From the NCBI GenBank assembly GCA_947456005.1, contig CANGRP010000025.1, forward strand, positions 1 through 15,558: a DNA stretch of 15,558 bases, given 5' to 3'. Within the stretch, counting starts at the first letter, position 1; each line of letters begins with the position of its first letter. Below are positions 7,352-14,025 of the stretch, piece by piece. The stretch is from Caulobacteraceae bacterium (GTDB taxonomy: Bacteria > Pseudomonadota > Alphaproteobacteria > Caulobacterales > Caulobacteraceae). Below the pieces are notes generated by a model that ran no database searches, was not told the DNA's origin, and saw nothing but the letters and a program-made list of their open reading frames with translations. A program made the translations under genes and the position numbers.

Positions 7352-7356
7352 CCGCG

Positions 7357-8523
7357 ATGGCCAGGGTCCTGCTTCTCGACACCAATGTGGCGGCCGGACC
7401 CCTCCTGGGGGCCCTCGAGACCCTCGGGCACGAGGTGACCCTCGCCGGGGGACAGCCCGCGGATGTCCTCGCCCGGGCCCACCCGCGCTACGTCCAGCTG
7501 GACTATTCCGACACCGGGGCGACCCTGCGGCTGTTCGAGTCGGAAGGGTTCGACCTGCTGGTCCCCGGGTGCAATGACCGGTCCTACCAGACCTGCGCGG
7601 AGATCGCCGACCTGCGCCCTCTGCGGGGCGTTGACGGCTCCCGGGTGACCCGAACGCTGAACAACAAGGGCGCCTTCCGGTCCTGGGCGCAGTCCCTGGA
7701 CCTTCCCGTCCCGCGAACCCTGCAGGCGGAGGCGGTAACGCCCGGGCAGGCGGTCATCGTCAAGCCCGAGGAGGCCTATAGCGGGCGGGGCGCCACCGTC
7801 CTGAGGTCGCCCACAGGGTCCAGCCTCGCAGAGGCTATGGCGTTGGCGCGCGCCGAGTCGCGGTCGGGACAGTGCCTGATCGAGGAGTTCGTGGAAGGTC
7901 AGCTCTACAGTCACACCGCCTTCCTCGACCATTCGGGCTTGCGGATGGACGCTGTGGTGGAGGAGCACGGCTCCGCCAATCCCCTGGCTGTGGACACCAG
8001 CCACGTGGTGGACGACTTCCCGGAGGCCGCCCTTCGGCAGGCCCGCGCCTTCGCAGTCCGGCTTATGGACGAACTCGACCTCCAGCCGGGGCTCATCCAC
8101 ACCCAGTTGATCCTGGGCCCGGACGGAATCCGGGTGATCGAGGTGACCCGCCGTTGCCCCGGGGACCTCTACAGCCTGCTCATCCGCCTCTCGACGGGAA
8201 TGGACTATGGCCGCGCCTATGTCGCCCCCTTCCTGGGAGAGGATTTCGGGGAACGACCACCGCCGGGGCCTTCCGCACCTATCCTTCGCCACACCCTGTC
8301 CAGCCCTCAGGGCGCGGCCTTCGGGGCCATCCGCTTCCACCAGCCTATGGCGGTCGAGCACTATGTTTCACTCGCCCTGTCCGGCGAAACCCTCGCACCC
8401 AGCCCCCGGTCCCGGATCGGCCTCCTGTTCGCCCGCGCCCGGGACACCGCGGATCTCGCCGACCTCAAGGCGGCGGCCCTGGAGCGCCGCCTCTACGACA
8501 TCCTGCCCCCGGGGGCCTGGTGA
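7357..8523 (+). CDS. ATP-grasp ligase, carboxylate-amine type
   Basis: A 388-residue ATP-grasp protein. The N-terminal Rossmann-like part starts MARVLLLDTNVAAGPLLGAL. The ATP-binding core has VIVKPEEAYSGRGA near residues 130-145 (the Lys and Gly loop over ATP), CLIEEFVEGQLYSHTAF near 172-188, and VIEVTRRCPGDLYSLLIRLS near 258-277, where a Glu binds Mg; the usual following Asn is replaced by Thr, as in some relatives ending in RxPGD. The enzyme should activate a carboxylate with ATP and join it to an amine or similar nucleophile. Beside an aminotransferase, coupling an amino acid or acyl group to an amino-sugar is attractive but inferred. Start is ATG at 7357, five bases after the Gfo/Idh stop; upstream in-frame codons belong to that gene's shadow. 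Its TGA overlaps the next gene's GTG (GTGA). Confidence 0.88.
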   Translation: MARVLLLDTNVAAGPLLGALETLGHEVTLAGGQPADVLARAHPRYVQLDYSDTGATLRLFESEGFDLLVPGCNDRSYQTCAEIADLRPLRGVDGSRVTRTLNNKGAFRSWAQSLDLPVPRTLQAEAVTPGQAVIVKPEEAYSGRGATVLRSPTGSSLAEAMALARAESRSGQCLIEEFVEGQLYSHTAFLDHSGLRMDAVVEEHGSANPLAVDTSHVVDDFPEAALRQARAFAVRLMDELDLQPGLIHTQLILGPDGIRVIEVTRRCPGDLYSLLIRLSTGMDYGRAYVAPFLGEDFGERPPPGPSAPILRHTLSSPQGAAFGAIRFHQPMAVEHYVSLALSGETLAPSPRSRIGLLFARARDTADLADLKAAALERRLYDILPPGAW

Positions 8524-9605
8524 GCGCCGGCTTCACCCAGGCGATCGAGGCGGCCCTGGCGCCCCGCGCCGCGGACCCCCTCGCCGTCGCCGTCCTGGAG
8601 GGGCGAGCGGGGCCCTGCTACCTGATCGGCCGAAACGCCGACGCCGAGCGCCTCGCCGGGCCCATACGGGCGGCAGGGCTGGTGGACGATGGCGCGCCGG
8701 CCGGGTCCACCTGGAACGACCTCCCGGTCGTCGGCTCGGCAGACCTCCCCGACGGCGCCGTCCTGGTCAATGCCGCGACCTCGATCCGCCCGGTGGACGT
8801 CGTCCGCAGGTTCTCGCAAAGGTCAGGCCTCCGGCTGGCGGGCCTTGCCGACCTGATGGCCGCCGGCGGTGAGGCCGTGGGGACGCCGGACTTCGTCGCG
8901 GACCAGCGCTCGGACTGGGCCGCCGCTGCAGGGGAGTGGAAGGCCCTCTTCGGCCGGATGTCCGATGAGGTTTCGCGCCAGACCCTTGTGGACGTCCTGC
9001 GTTTCCGGCTGACGGCGGACCCGGCCTACATGGCGGCCTACGAGGTCCGGGTCCAGGACCAGTACTTCGAACCCTTCCTGCACCTCCGGGGCGAGACCTT
9101 CGTCGACGCCGGCGGCTTCGACGGGGACACCACCGAGGCCTTCTGCGACCACGATCCGGACTACCGGGAGGTGCACCTGTTCGAGCCTTCCCCCGCCAAC
9201 ATGGGAGAGGCCCGGGCGCGGCTGGCCGGCCGGCGGGACATCCATTTCCACCCGATCGGCGTCTCGGATACGGCCGGAGAACTGGCCTTCGACCCGGACG
9301 CAGGGTCGGCCTCGGCGGTCGGTCAGGGCGGCGGCCTGACCATCCGGGTGACGACGCTGGACGCGCACCTGGCCGGACCTGTGACCCTGATCAAGATGGA
9401 CCTCGAAGGGTGGGAGACCCGGGCCCTGGCCGGGTCCCTCAGGATCATCCGCGACTTCCGCCCCAAGCTGGCGCTCGCCGTCTACCACCGGGCCTCGGAC
9501 TTCCGGGACATCGCCCGCTTCGCCCTGGGGGTCCACCCGGACTACCGGGTCTATCTGCGGCACTACACCCAGGGCTGGTCGGAGACGGTGATGTTCTTCG
9601 TCTGA
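8520..9605 (+). CDS. FkbM-family SAM methyltransferase with an N-terminal Rossmann-like domain
   Basis: A 361-residue protein beginning at GTG 8520, which overlaps the ATP-grasp stop as GTGA. The C-terminal domain is FkbM: SAM-binding motif I FVDAGGFDGDTTEAF (194-208), HLFEPSPANM with the acidic residue for the SAM ribose (219-228), HPIGVSD, and the family signature LIKMDLEGWETRALAG (290-305), ending with the usual ...RVYLRHYT. FkbM enzymes O-methylate sugars or polyketides. Residues 30-110 (YLIGRNADAERL through VLVNAATS) resemble the PglD-like/Rossmann domain often fused in front of FkbM, although the first Gly-rich loop is degenerate (IGRNAD). It most likely methylates the sugar made by the preceding genes. 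The next gene begins 45 bp later. Confidence 0.9.
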   Translation: MSAGFTQAIEAALAPRAADPLAVAVLEGRAGPCYLIGRNADAERLAGPIRAAGLVDDGAPAGSTWNDLPVVGSADLPDGAVLVNAATSIRPVDVVRRFSQRSGLRLAGLADLMAAGGEAVGTPDFVADQRSDWAAAAGEWKALFGRMSDEVSRQTLVDVLRFRLTADPAYMAAYEVRVQDQYFEPFLHLRGETFVDAGGFDGDTTEAFCDHDPDYREVHLFEPSPANMGEARARLAGRRDIHFHPIGVSDTAGELAFDPDAGSASAVGQGGGLTIRVTTLDAHLAGPVTLIKMDLEGWETRALAGSLRIIRDFRPKLALAVYHRASDFRDIARFALGVHPDYRVYLRHYTQGWSETVMFFV

Positions 9606-9650
9606 AGGCGAACGTGGAGCGATAGACTGGGGGCGAATCAGGAGGCGGTC

Positions 9651-10467
9651 ATGACAACGAAGGCGCAGGAACCGGCGGGGGCGGATCCCGCCCGGCCCAT
9701 CGAGACCCCGGAAGCCCTGGCGGCGCGTTACAAGGACGGCCGCCCGGGCGTCGCCTACATCAAGCCCCGGGTCCTCTTCCTGAAGACGGAAGCCCTCAAT
9801 GAGGCCCCGGTTCCGCTCGCTATCCACCTGCCGCCCAGCGGGATCGGCAGCATAAGCCTTCTGGAGGACCGCCCTGGTGCGGATTGTACGCCCCCGGAGG
9901 ATCTTCGAGTTCGGGACCTTCCTCGGCTATTCCACATCCCTGTTCCTCGCCAATTCCGACCCGGGCTGCGACGTGGCCTCGATCGACCTGGGCGACATCG
10001 CCTCGGAGCTCGCCGAGGCCGCCAGCTACTCGGACGCCGAGCTCCGGAGCGATGACCGGAAGAACGATGACCATCTCCGCCTGACCCAGTCCCGGCTGGG
10101 GCCCCTCTACCTGAGGGACCTTGACGAGACGGACCGCCGTCGCCTGACCCTGTTGCACTAGGACAGCCGGACCCTGGGCACCGCCGCCCTGGGCCTCGAG
10201 GGCGCTGTCGACTTCGTCTTCGTGGATGGCGGCCACGATTTTGAGACCATCGCCTCGGACACCGTCCGGGCGCGGCGGATACTGGGCGGGTCCGGCGTCA
10301 TCGCCTGGCACGACTTCAAGTCGGGGATCCATGGCGACGTCACCCGCTACATGGCGGGCGAGGCCGACAGGGACATCATCCTCAGCGTTCCCGGAACCCT
10401 CCTGGCCGTCAGCCTCACCGGAGCCGCCCGTGAGGCCTTTCTTGCCGCCGCCGTCGCCGCGGGATGA
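9651..10467 (+). pseudogene. Decayed class I SAM methyltransferase (frameshift plus amber stop)
   Basis: The start is well kept: ATG at 9651 behind AGGAGG, reading MTTKAQEPAGADPARP and on to SIGSISLLED. From about 9866-9885 the homologous sequence continues in another frame as VRIVRPRRIFEFGTFLGYST (motif I), DVASIDLGD, then an in-frame TAG at 10159-10161 inside LTLLH-stop-DSRTL, and after it VDFVFVDGGHDFETIASD and GVIAWHDFKSG. Together these read as one methyltransferase of the Methyltransf_24 kind, about 270 residues, broken by a net +1 shift and a nonsense codon. Two independent lesions favour real decay over one sequencing error. It sits directly after the FkbM gene, in the same operon, and its stop overlaps the next ATG (ATGA). 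It presumably once added a further methyl group. Confidence 0.85.
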
Positions 10468-10877
10468 CCGACGCCGCGCGCCCCCTGGCCTCGAGCGCCC
10501 TTGACCGCGAGACCTACCGCTGGCTCAACCAGCCCCGGAACGGGGTCGCGCTGGCCCATCTCGCCCTTCGGGCCGGCTTTCACCTCGCCCTGCTGCAGCA
10601 TGCAGGGCTTGAAGCCGGAGACCCGGAGACCCTCTTCGAGGCGTCGACCCGGACCGTCCGCCTGGGTCCGGTGGGAGCCTTCTTCTACGCCAACATGAAC
10701 CTGCATCTGGCGCATCACGTCTGGCCCGCCATTCCCTTCTACAACCTACCGGAAGCCGACCGAGCCCTCTCACGCCTTGGCGTCAGCCGACACGAGACCC
10801 TTGGCCTTCTGGAGGGTCTCCGCCTCCTGGCCCAGCTGGGCAGGGGGCGGGTCGGGGACCTCGGAACCTCGGAGTGA
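10464..10877 (+). pseudogene. Fatty-acid-desaturase remnant with an internal deletion
   Basis: The open frame gives 137 residues. Residues 14-45 (DRETYRWLNQPRNGVALAHL and on) look like the N-terminus of a membrane desaturase. Residues 46-105 (HAGLEAGDPETLFEASTRTV, then FFYANMNLHLAHHVWPAIPF and YNLPEADRAL) look like its C-terminus with the third histidine box HLAHH at 81-85. The central part, which should hold the first two histidine boxes and most membrane segments of a roughly 300-residue enzyme, is missing. Without the di-iron ligands it cannot be an active desaturase, so an in-frame deletion is inferred. The ATG at 10464 overlaps the TGA of the decayed methyltransferase, an old operon junction. 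A short but functional non-enzymatic protein cannot be excluded. Confidence 0.65.
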
Positions 10878-11002
10878 TTTGGGGCCGGCCCGAGATGAAT
10901 GGGCATGCAGACCCCACCGGCGGGGCCGTCGGTCAATGTCCGAGAAGTGATCCAAGGCGACGGCGATCCAGCAGCGGTCCGAAACCGTCAGGGGCGGCGC
11001 CC

Positions 11003-11048
11003 GCGGCTTCCCCTTCGCCCTCTGAGCGCCGGCCGCGGGCCCGTCCTG
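11003..11048 (+). repeat. Right copy of the 46-bp direct repeat: orphan SDR 3' end
   Basis: This copy matches 3418-3463 at 44 of 46 bases. It includes codons equivalent to the SDR C-terminus GFxFAL plus TGA, with Thr changed to Pro, but the sequence upstream (10878-11002) shows no recognisable SDR. The convergent DUF4345 gene ends four bases to its right (11052). It looks like a junction scar rather than a gene. Confidence 0.8.
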
Positions 11049-11051
11049 GCG

Positions 11052-11429
11052 TCAGCCAAGCAACGCCAGGATGGCCCGCCAGGGGTCGCCGACGAGGAGC
11101 AGGGCCGCGAAGACCAGCTCGAACCCCACCGCCTTCAGGTTCTGCGCGTCCAGGGCGTCATCCAGGAGGATGGAGACGGTCCGGCCGACGGCGGCTCCGG
11201 CCCAGCACAGGCCGCTGACTGCGAAGACGATCGGGTCCTGGGTGATCAGCGGCATCAGCGCCAGGGGCGCCCAGAGCCCGCCATAGGTCGCCCGGAACTC
11301 CGATCGGCCCGCCGGGGTGAGCGGTTGCAAGCCGACGAACCGCGCCGCGGTCTTCGGTAGCAGAAGCCCCAGGAACCCCATGGCCAAGGTTCCCGTGGCG
11401 CCGACCTGATTCAGGATGTCCAAGGTCAA
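11052..11429 (-). CDS. DUF4345-type small membrane protein
   Basis: A 125-residue protein with about four hydrophobic segments (near residues 10-34, 50-62, 67-83 and 99-118). FLGLLLPKTAARFVGLQPL, RSEFRATYGGLWAPLALM and GAAVGRTVSILLDDALD match the pattern of DUF4345 proteins: a Leu-rich helix ending in Pro, an R-A-x-YGG motif, and a GR-x-x-S-x-L motif. No biochemical function is known for that family. The longest start is TTG at 11429, whose bases overlap the GT2 stop (TTGA), which would couple the two; ATG at 11381 would remove 16 residues and shorten the first helix. It is the second gene of the GT2 operon. Confidence 0.75.
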   Translation of the reverse strand: MTLDILNQVGATGTLAMGFLGLLLPKTAARFVGLQPLTPAGRSEFRATYGGLWAPLALMPLITQDPIVFAVSGLCWAGAAVGRTVSILLDDALDAQNLKAVGFELVFAALLLVGDPWRAILALLG

Positions 11430-12898
11430 CTGGCCGCCGCGAGGACGCCCGGCTGTGCGAACACAGTCTGCGAGAGCGGCAGGCCTTCACCCCTCTCCAC
11501 GTACCGTCGGGCGGCGGTACGCACCATCTTCTGCAGGCTGGTAAGGAGGGCCTTCTGGTCACCGGACTGCCCGATATGCTCGGCCTGGCGCGCCTTTAGG
11601 GCGGCCAGGAGCTCCGGAAGGGCGATCAGGGCGTCCAGCCGATGGAAATAGTCCTCTGCGTCCTTGGCCAGGAAGTCCGGAGGCGCGATCGCGGCGACCT
11701 CGCCACGGTCGAGGGTAAGGAGGGAGGCTCCGGCCGCCGCCGCAAGGCGGGCGCTTCGGCCGCCACCCGCGCGGAACGGATTGGCGTAGACATCCACCGT
11801 GGTCATAAGCCGGGCGAGATCAGAGGGCTCGGGAATGTGCAGGAACCGAGGCCCGAGGACCTGCCGGCAGGCGTCCGAGAGATAGTCTGGGAGCGCGCCA
11901 GCCACCATCCATACGCAATGGGGCCGGTCCCGGATCGCCAGCTCGATCCCGGTGATGTAGGCCTCATCCATCTCGACGTCCAGGCGGTCGCCCACCGTGG
12001 CGATCACGAGGGCGTCCCCGGCAAGGCCGAGGGTCGCGCGCGGCAAGGGTTCGGGCGCGGGCAGGTCGCGCCCCGGAACCTGAAGGACCTGGACATGATT
12101 GTCGGCGAAGACGGCCGGCGCCCCCTGCCCGCCCCAGATGTCCTGGATCTCCTCCCGCGAGCGGCGACTCCAGTAGACGTCTGCATACTGGACGGGCGCA
12201 TCGTCGGTACCAACGAACATCAGGGTCGGCCCCAGCCGGCTCGCCAGGCTGATTACAGGCGAAAGGGCCGGCTCTGCGCACATGTGGAAGGTACAGGGAC
12301 CCCGACCGAGGATGTCGGCCATGAAGTTGTCGTTCTCGAGGGTCGAGACCAGCAGGATCTCCGGACCCCCGGGACGGGGGCCGAGGGCCTGCTGCAGATA
12401 GGCGGCCATGTCGGGGGCGATCACGCCTGAATGGACGATCTCGATACGCTCGACCTTGGGATCCAGGGCCAGGGCGGCGGCGTAGTCGACCGCCGTCGTC
12501 GAGGGCTCTTCGTCCGCGTCCTGCAGCGACCCGACGAAGAGGACATGGGCCTTGCGGATCTGCGTGAGGGGCAGGCTCCGGGGCGCCATGCTGAGGGAGT
12601 CGGCGAGCCGCGTGAGGATCGGTCGGCAGACGCCGTTGATCCGGGCCCGGTGCCTTGGCTTCAAGGCGGGAGCGCGCCGACGCGAGAGTTCATGGAGGGT
12701 TGAGGCGAGGGTGATCTGCGCGCTCTCGTCCAGGCCTCCCGTCTCGATGAGGCGGACTATCCGCTCCAGCACGTTGCCGCTGTTGAGGCCCGCCAACTGG
12801 TCCGGCTGCAAGAGGTTCGACCATACCTCGGCGATCTTCCTGAGGGCGGGGAGGTCTGCGGGATGCGCGCCCTCGGTGAGAATCTCGTCCAGCTTCAT
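11426..12898 (-). CDS. GT-B-like glycosyltransferase GT2, paralog of GT1
   Basis: A 490-residue protein collinear without gaps with GT1 for about 480 residues; by eye roughly three quarters identical in the stretch 289-395 and less in the first 110. The catalytic-looking half keeps LVIATVGDRLDVEMDEAY (297-314), WMVAGALPDYL (330-340) and NPFRAGGGRSARLAAAAGAS (373-392); the shared GRGPCTFHMCAEP and APVQYADVYW are also present. A nucleotide-sugar transferase in the cytoplasm is the best reading; acceptor unknown. Start is ATG at 12898, preceded by GGAG at nine bases, and supported by alignment with GT1; the in-frame codons up to 12928 are not needed. Unlike GT1 it ends normally (VLAAAS) and its stop overlaps the DUF4345 start. 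It has its own upstream region with a candidate operator at 13066-13091. Confidence 0.75.
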   Translation of the reverse strand: MKLDEILTEGAHPADLPALRKIAEVWSNLLQPDQLAGLNSGNVLERIVRLIETGGLDESAQITLASTLHELSRRRAPALKPRHRARINGVCRPILTRLADSLSMAPRSLPLTQIRKAHVLFVGSLQDADEEPSTTAVDYAAALALDPKVERIEIVHSGVIAPDMAAYLQQALGPRPGGPEILLVSTLENDNFMADILGRGPCTFHMCAEPALSPVISLASRLGPTLMFVGTDDAPVQYADVYWSRRSREEIQDIWGGQGAPAVFADNHVQVLQVPGRDLPAPEPLPRATLGLAGDALVIATVGDRLDVEMDEAYITGIELAIRDRPHCVWMVAGALPDYLSDACRQVLGPRFLHIPEPSDLARLMTTVDVYANPFRAGGGRSARLAAAAGASLLTLDRGEVAAIAPPDFLAKDAEDYFHRLDALIALPELLAALKARQAEHIGQSGDQKALLTSLQKMVRTAARRYVERGEGLPLSQTVFAQPGVLAAAS

Positions 12899-13065
12899 AT
12901 GTTCCGGCTCCGGGGATAGGCTATGCATGACCCTGGGCGCCGCCGCGCGCGCGCCCGACAGGCGCTGGCGAACCGGCGGCTTACGGCCTTTACCGGAACC
13001 GGTGCGGGGGCGAGGCGTCGGGCAGGGAGCAAGGGCGGACGTCCGATTCTGGGAGCCCTATTCTG

Positions 13066-13091
13066 CGGAAGTTATGGTTAACCGGAAGTTA
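13066..13091 (-). promoter_or_regulatory. Tandem CGGAAGTTA repeats around TTAACC: candidate operator of the GT2 operon
   Basis: CGGAAGTTA occurs at 13066-13074 and again at 13083-13091, with a 17-bp period, and the DNA between them holds ATGGTTAACC, which on the GT2-coding strand reads GGTTAACCAT and contains the CtrA half-site TTAACCAT. This lies about 170 bp upstream of GT2 and directly after the stop of the thioesterase-like gene. Two evenly spaced copies flanking a palindrome fit a regulator-binding site; which protein binds is unknown. Confidence 0.4.
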
Positions 13092-13105
13092 CGTAGCGCT
13101 TCGCC

Positions 13106-13933
13106 CTACTCCACCGGCCGAGGCGGGACTTGACGGTACCAGACCAGCTGCTCTGAGGTGGCCAGCAGCTTGCCGTCCCGCCGCCAGTAGCTGGAGCGTT
13201 CGTCCGAGGCGCCGCCGCCGCCCACCCGGCCCTCATATTCCACGAGGATGAAGTCATTGCCGACCTCGGCCACCTCGGCGTCGGTGGCGTGGAGGTAGAC
13301 CGTCAGGGACAGGGTGGTGGTCGAGACGCCCATGCCGAAGGCGTACATGGCCCGGGGCGGGGAATTGTCGGTGATCATGCCCAGCAGGGCCTTGTCCAGG
13401 GGCTCCCGACGCGAGCGCACCCAGGCCAGGGAACGAGATCCCGCCGAAGGCTTGGGCGGGAAGCCGTCCAGGCTGCGGCGCTCCAGCACGGTGGAGCCGA
13501 AGTGCTGGCGGGCGTGGGGGATTTCCGGCGCCGGCAGGCTGGCCGGGTCCGGGGCCTGCGGCATGGCGGCGAAGGCGAAGGGCGGGGTGTCAGGCCGCTT
13601 CGCCGTGGTGACGATGGCGTGGACCCCGACCTCCTCGGAGCCTGGCGGGCGCAGCTCCACCTCCCAGACCCCCACCGAGCCCCCCTGGCGGATCCGGCGG
13701 GTGCGCACATCCAGGTCGCCCGCCGGCAAGGCGGCGGCATAGGTCAGGGTCAGGGACAGGACCTCCCCCACCCGCTCCGGCTCGGCCTGGACGATGCGGG
13801 TGGCGAGGCCGATGGCGTATCCGCCCCACAGGCCGCCGGAGGGGTTGCGCCACTCCTCGCCGGCGGGAACGCGCCAGCGGCCGGGACCGAGGCGCTCGAG
13901 GATCATCTGGTGGGTGGGGGCGTCTGTCGTCAT
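13106..13933 (-). CDS. Acyl-CoA thioesterase-like double-hotdog protein
   Basis: A 275-residue protein with two hotdog-type halves, as in TesB-like thioesterases. The first half has EEWRNPSGGLWGGYAIGLAT followed by a long helix and LSLTLTYAAALPAGDLDVRT; the second has AMYAFGMGVSTTTLSLTVYL, GNDFILVEYEGRVGGGGASD and ends DGKLLATSEQLVWYR, the typical final strand with a conserved Ser/Gln pair. Such enzymes hydrolyse acyl-CoA thioesters in the cytoplasm. Substrate chain length cannot be read. Start is ATG at 13933. It diverges from the phosphotransferase gene across about 90 bp and is not part of the sugar module; fatty-acid metabolism is the likely setting. Confidence 0.82.
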   Translation of the reverse strand: MTTDAPTHQMILERLGPGRWRVPAGEEWRNPSGGLWGGYAIGLATRIVQAEPERVGEVLSLTLTYAAALPAGDLDVRTRRIRQGGSVGVWEVELRPPGSEEVGVHAIVTTAKRPDTPPFAFAAMPQAPDPASLPAPEIPHARQHFGSTVLERRSLDGFPPKPSAGSRSLAWVRSRREPLDKALLGMITDNSPPRAMYAFGMGVSTTTLSLTVYLHATDAEVAEVGNDFILVEYEGRVGGGGASDERSSYWRRDGKLLATSEQLVWYRQVPPRPVE

Positions 13934-13988
13934 GGCCGGGACCCCTACACCGGGCCGGGCGGGAATTGGAAGGGCGGGCAGGCGTGGT

Positions 13989-14013
13989 AGACTTCCGGGA
14001 AGCAGACTTCCGG
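13989..14013 (+). repeat. Short tandem AGACTTCCGG repeat upstream of the phosphotransferase
   Basis: AGACTTCCGG occurs at 13989-13998 and 14004-14013, a 15-bp period, just upstream of the chosen start of the APH-type gene. The core ACTTCCGG also occurs, on the minus strand, in the operator-like repeat at 13083-13091. The second copy supplies the GGAG ribosome site region. Function unknown. Confidence 0.3.
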
Positions 14014-14025
14014 AGCCTGGCGCGG

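Noticed and set aside
6865..7356. Long N-terminal extension of the ATP-grasp frame
   Set aside because: It overlaps the Gfo/Idh gene in another frame, is Arg/Gly/Pro rich like other shadows, and the ATP-grasp domain begins cleanly at ATG 7357.
7069..8361. 430-codon minus-strand frame opposite the Gfo/Idh and ATP-grasp genes
   Set aside because: Low-complexity shadow of G/C-rich coding DNA with no domain; the plus-strand genes have full motifs.
7872..8519. Extension of the FkbM frame upstream of 8520
   Set aside because: Pro/Arg-rich shadow inside the ATP-grasp gene; the GTG at 8520 overlapping the stop is the natural start.
8823..9827. 334-codon minus-strand frame opposite the FkbM gene
   Set aside because: Shadow frame; the FkbM motifs are on the plus strand.
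10159..10161. In-frame TAG as a recoded codon (pyrrolysine or similar) in the methyltransferase
   Set aside because: The same gene also carries a frameshift, there is no recoding element visible, and pyrrolysine is not expected in this lineage; decay explains both lesions.
10899..11360. 153-codon plus-strand frame
   Set aside because: It is mostly the antisense of the DUF4345 gene and has no recognisable domain.
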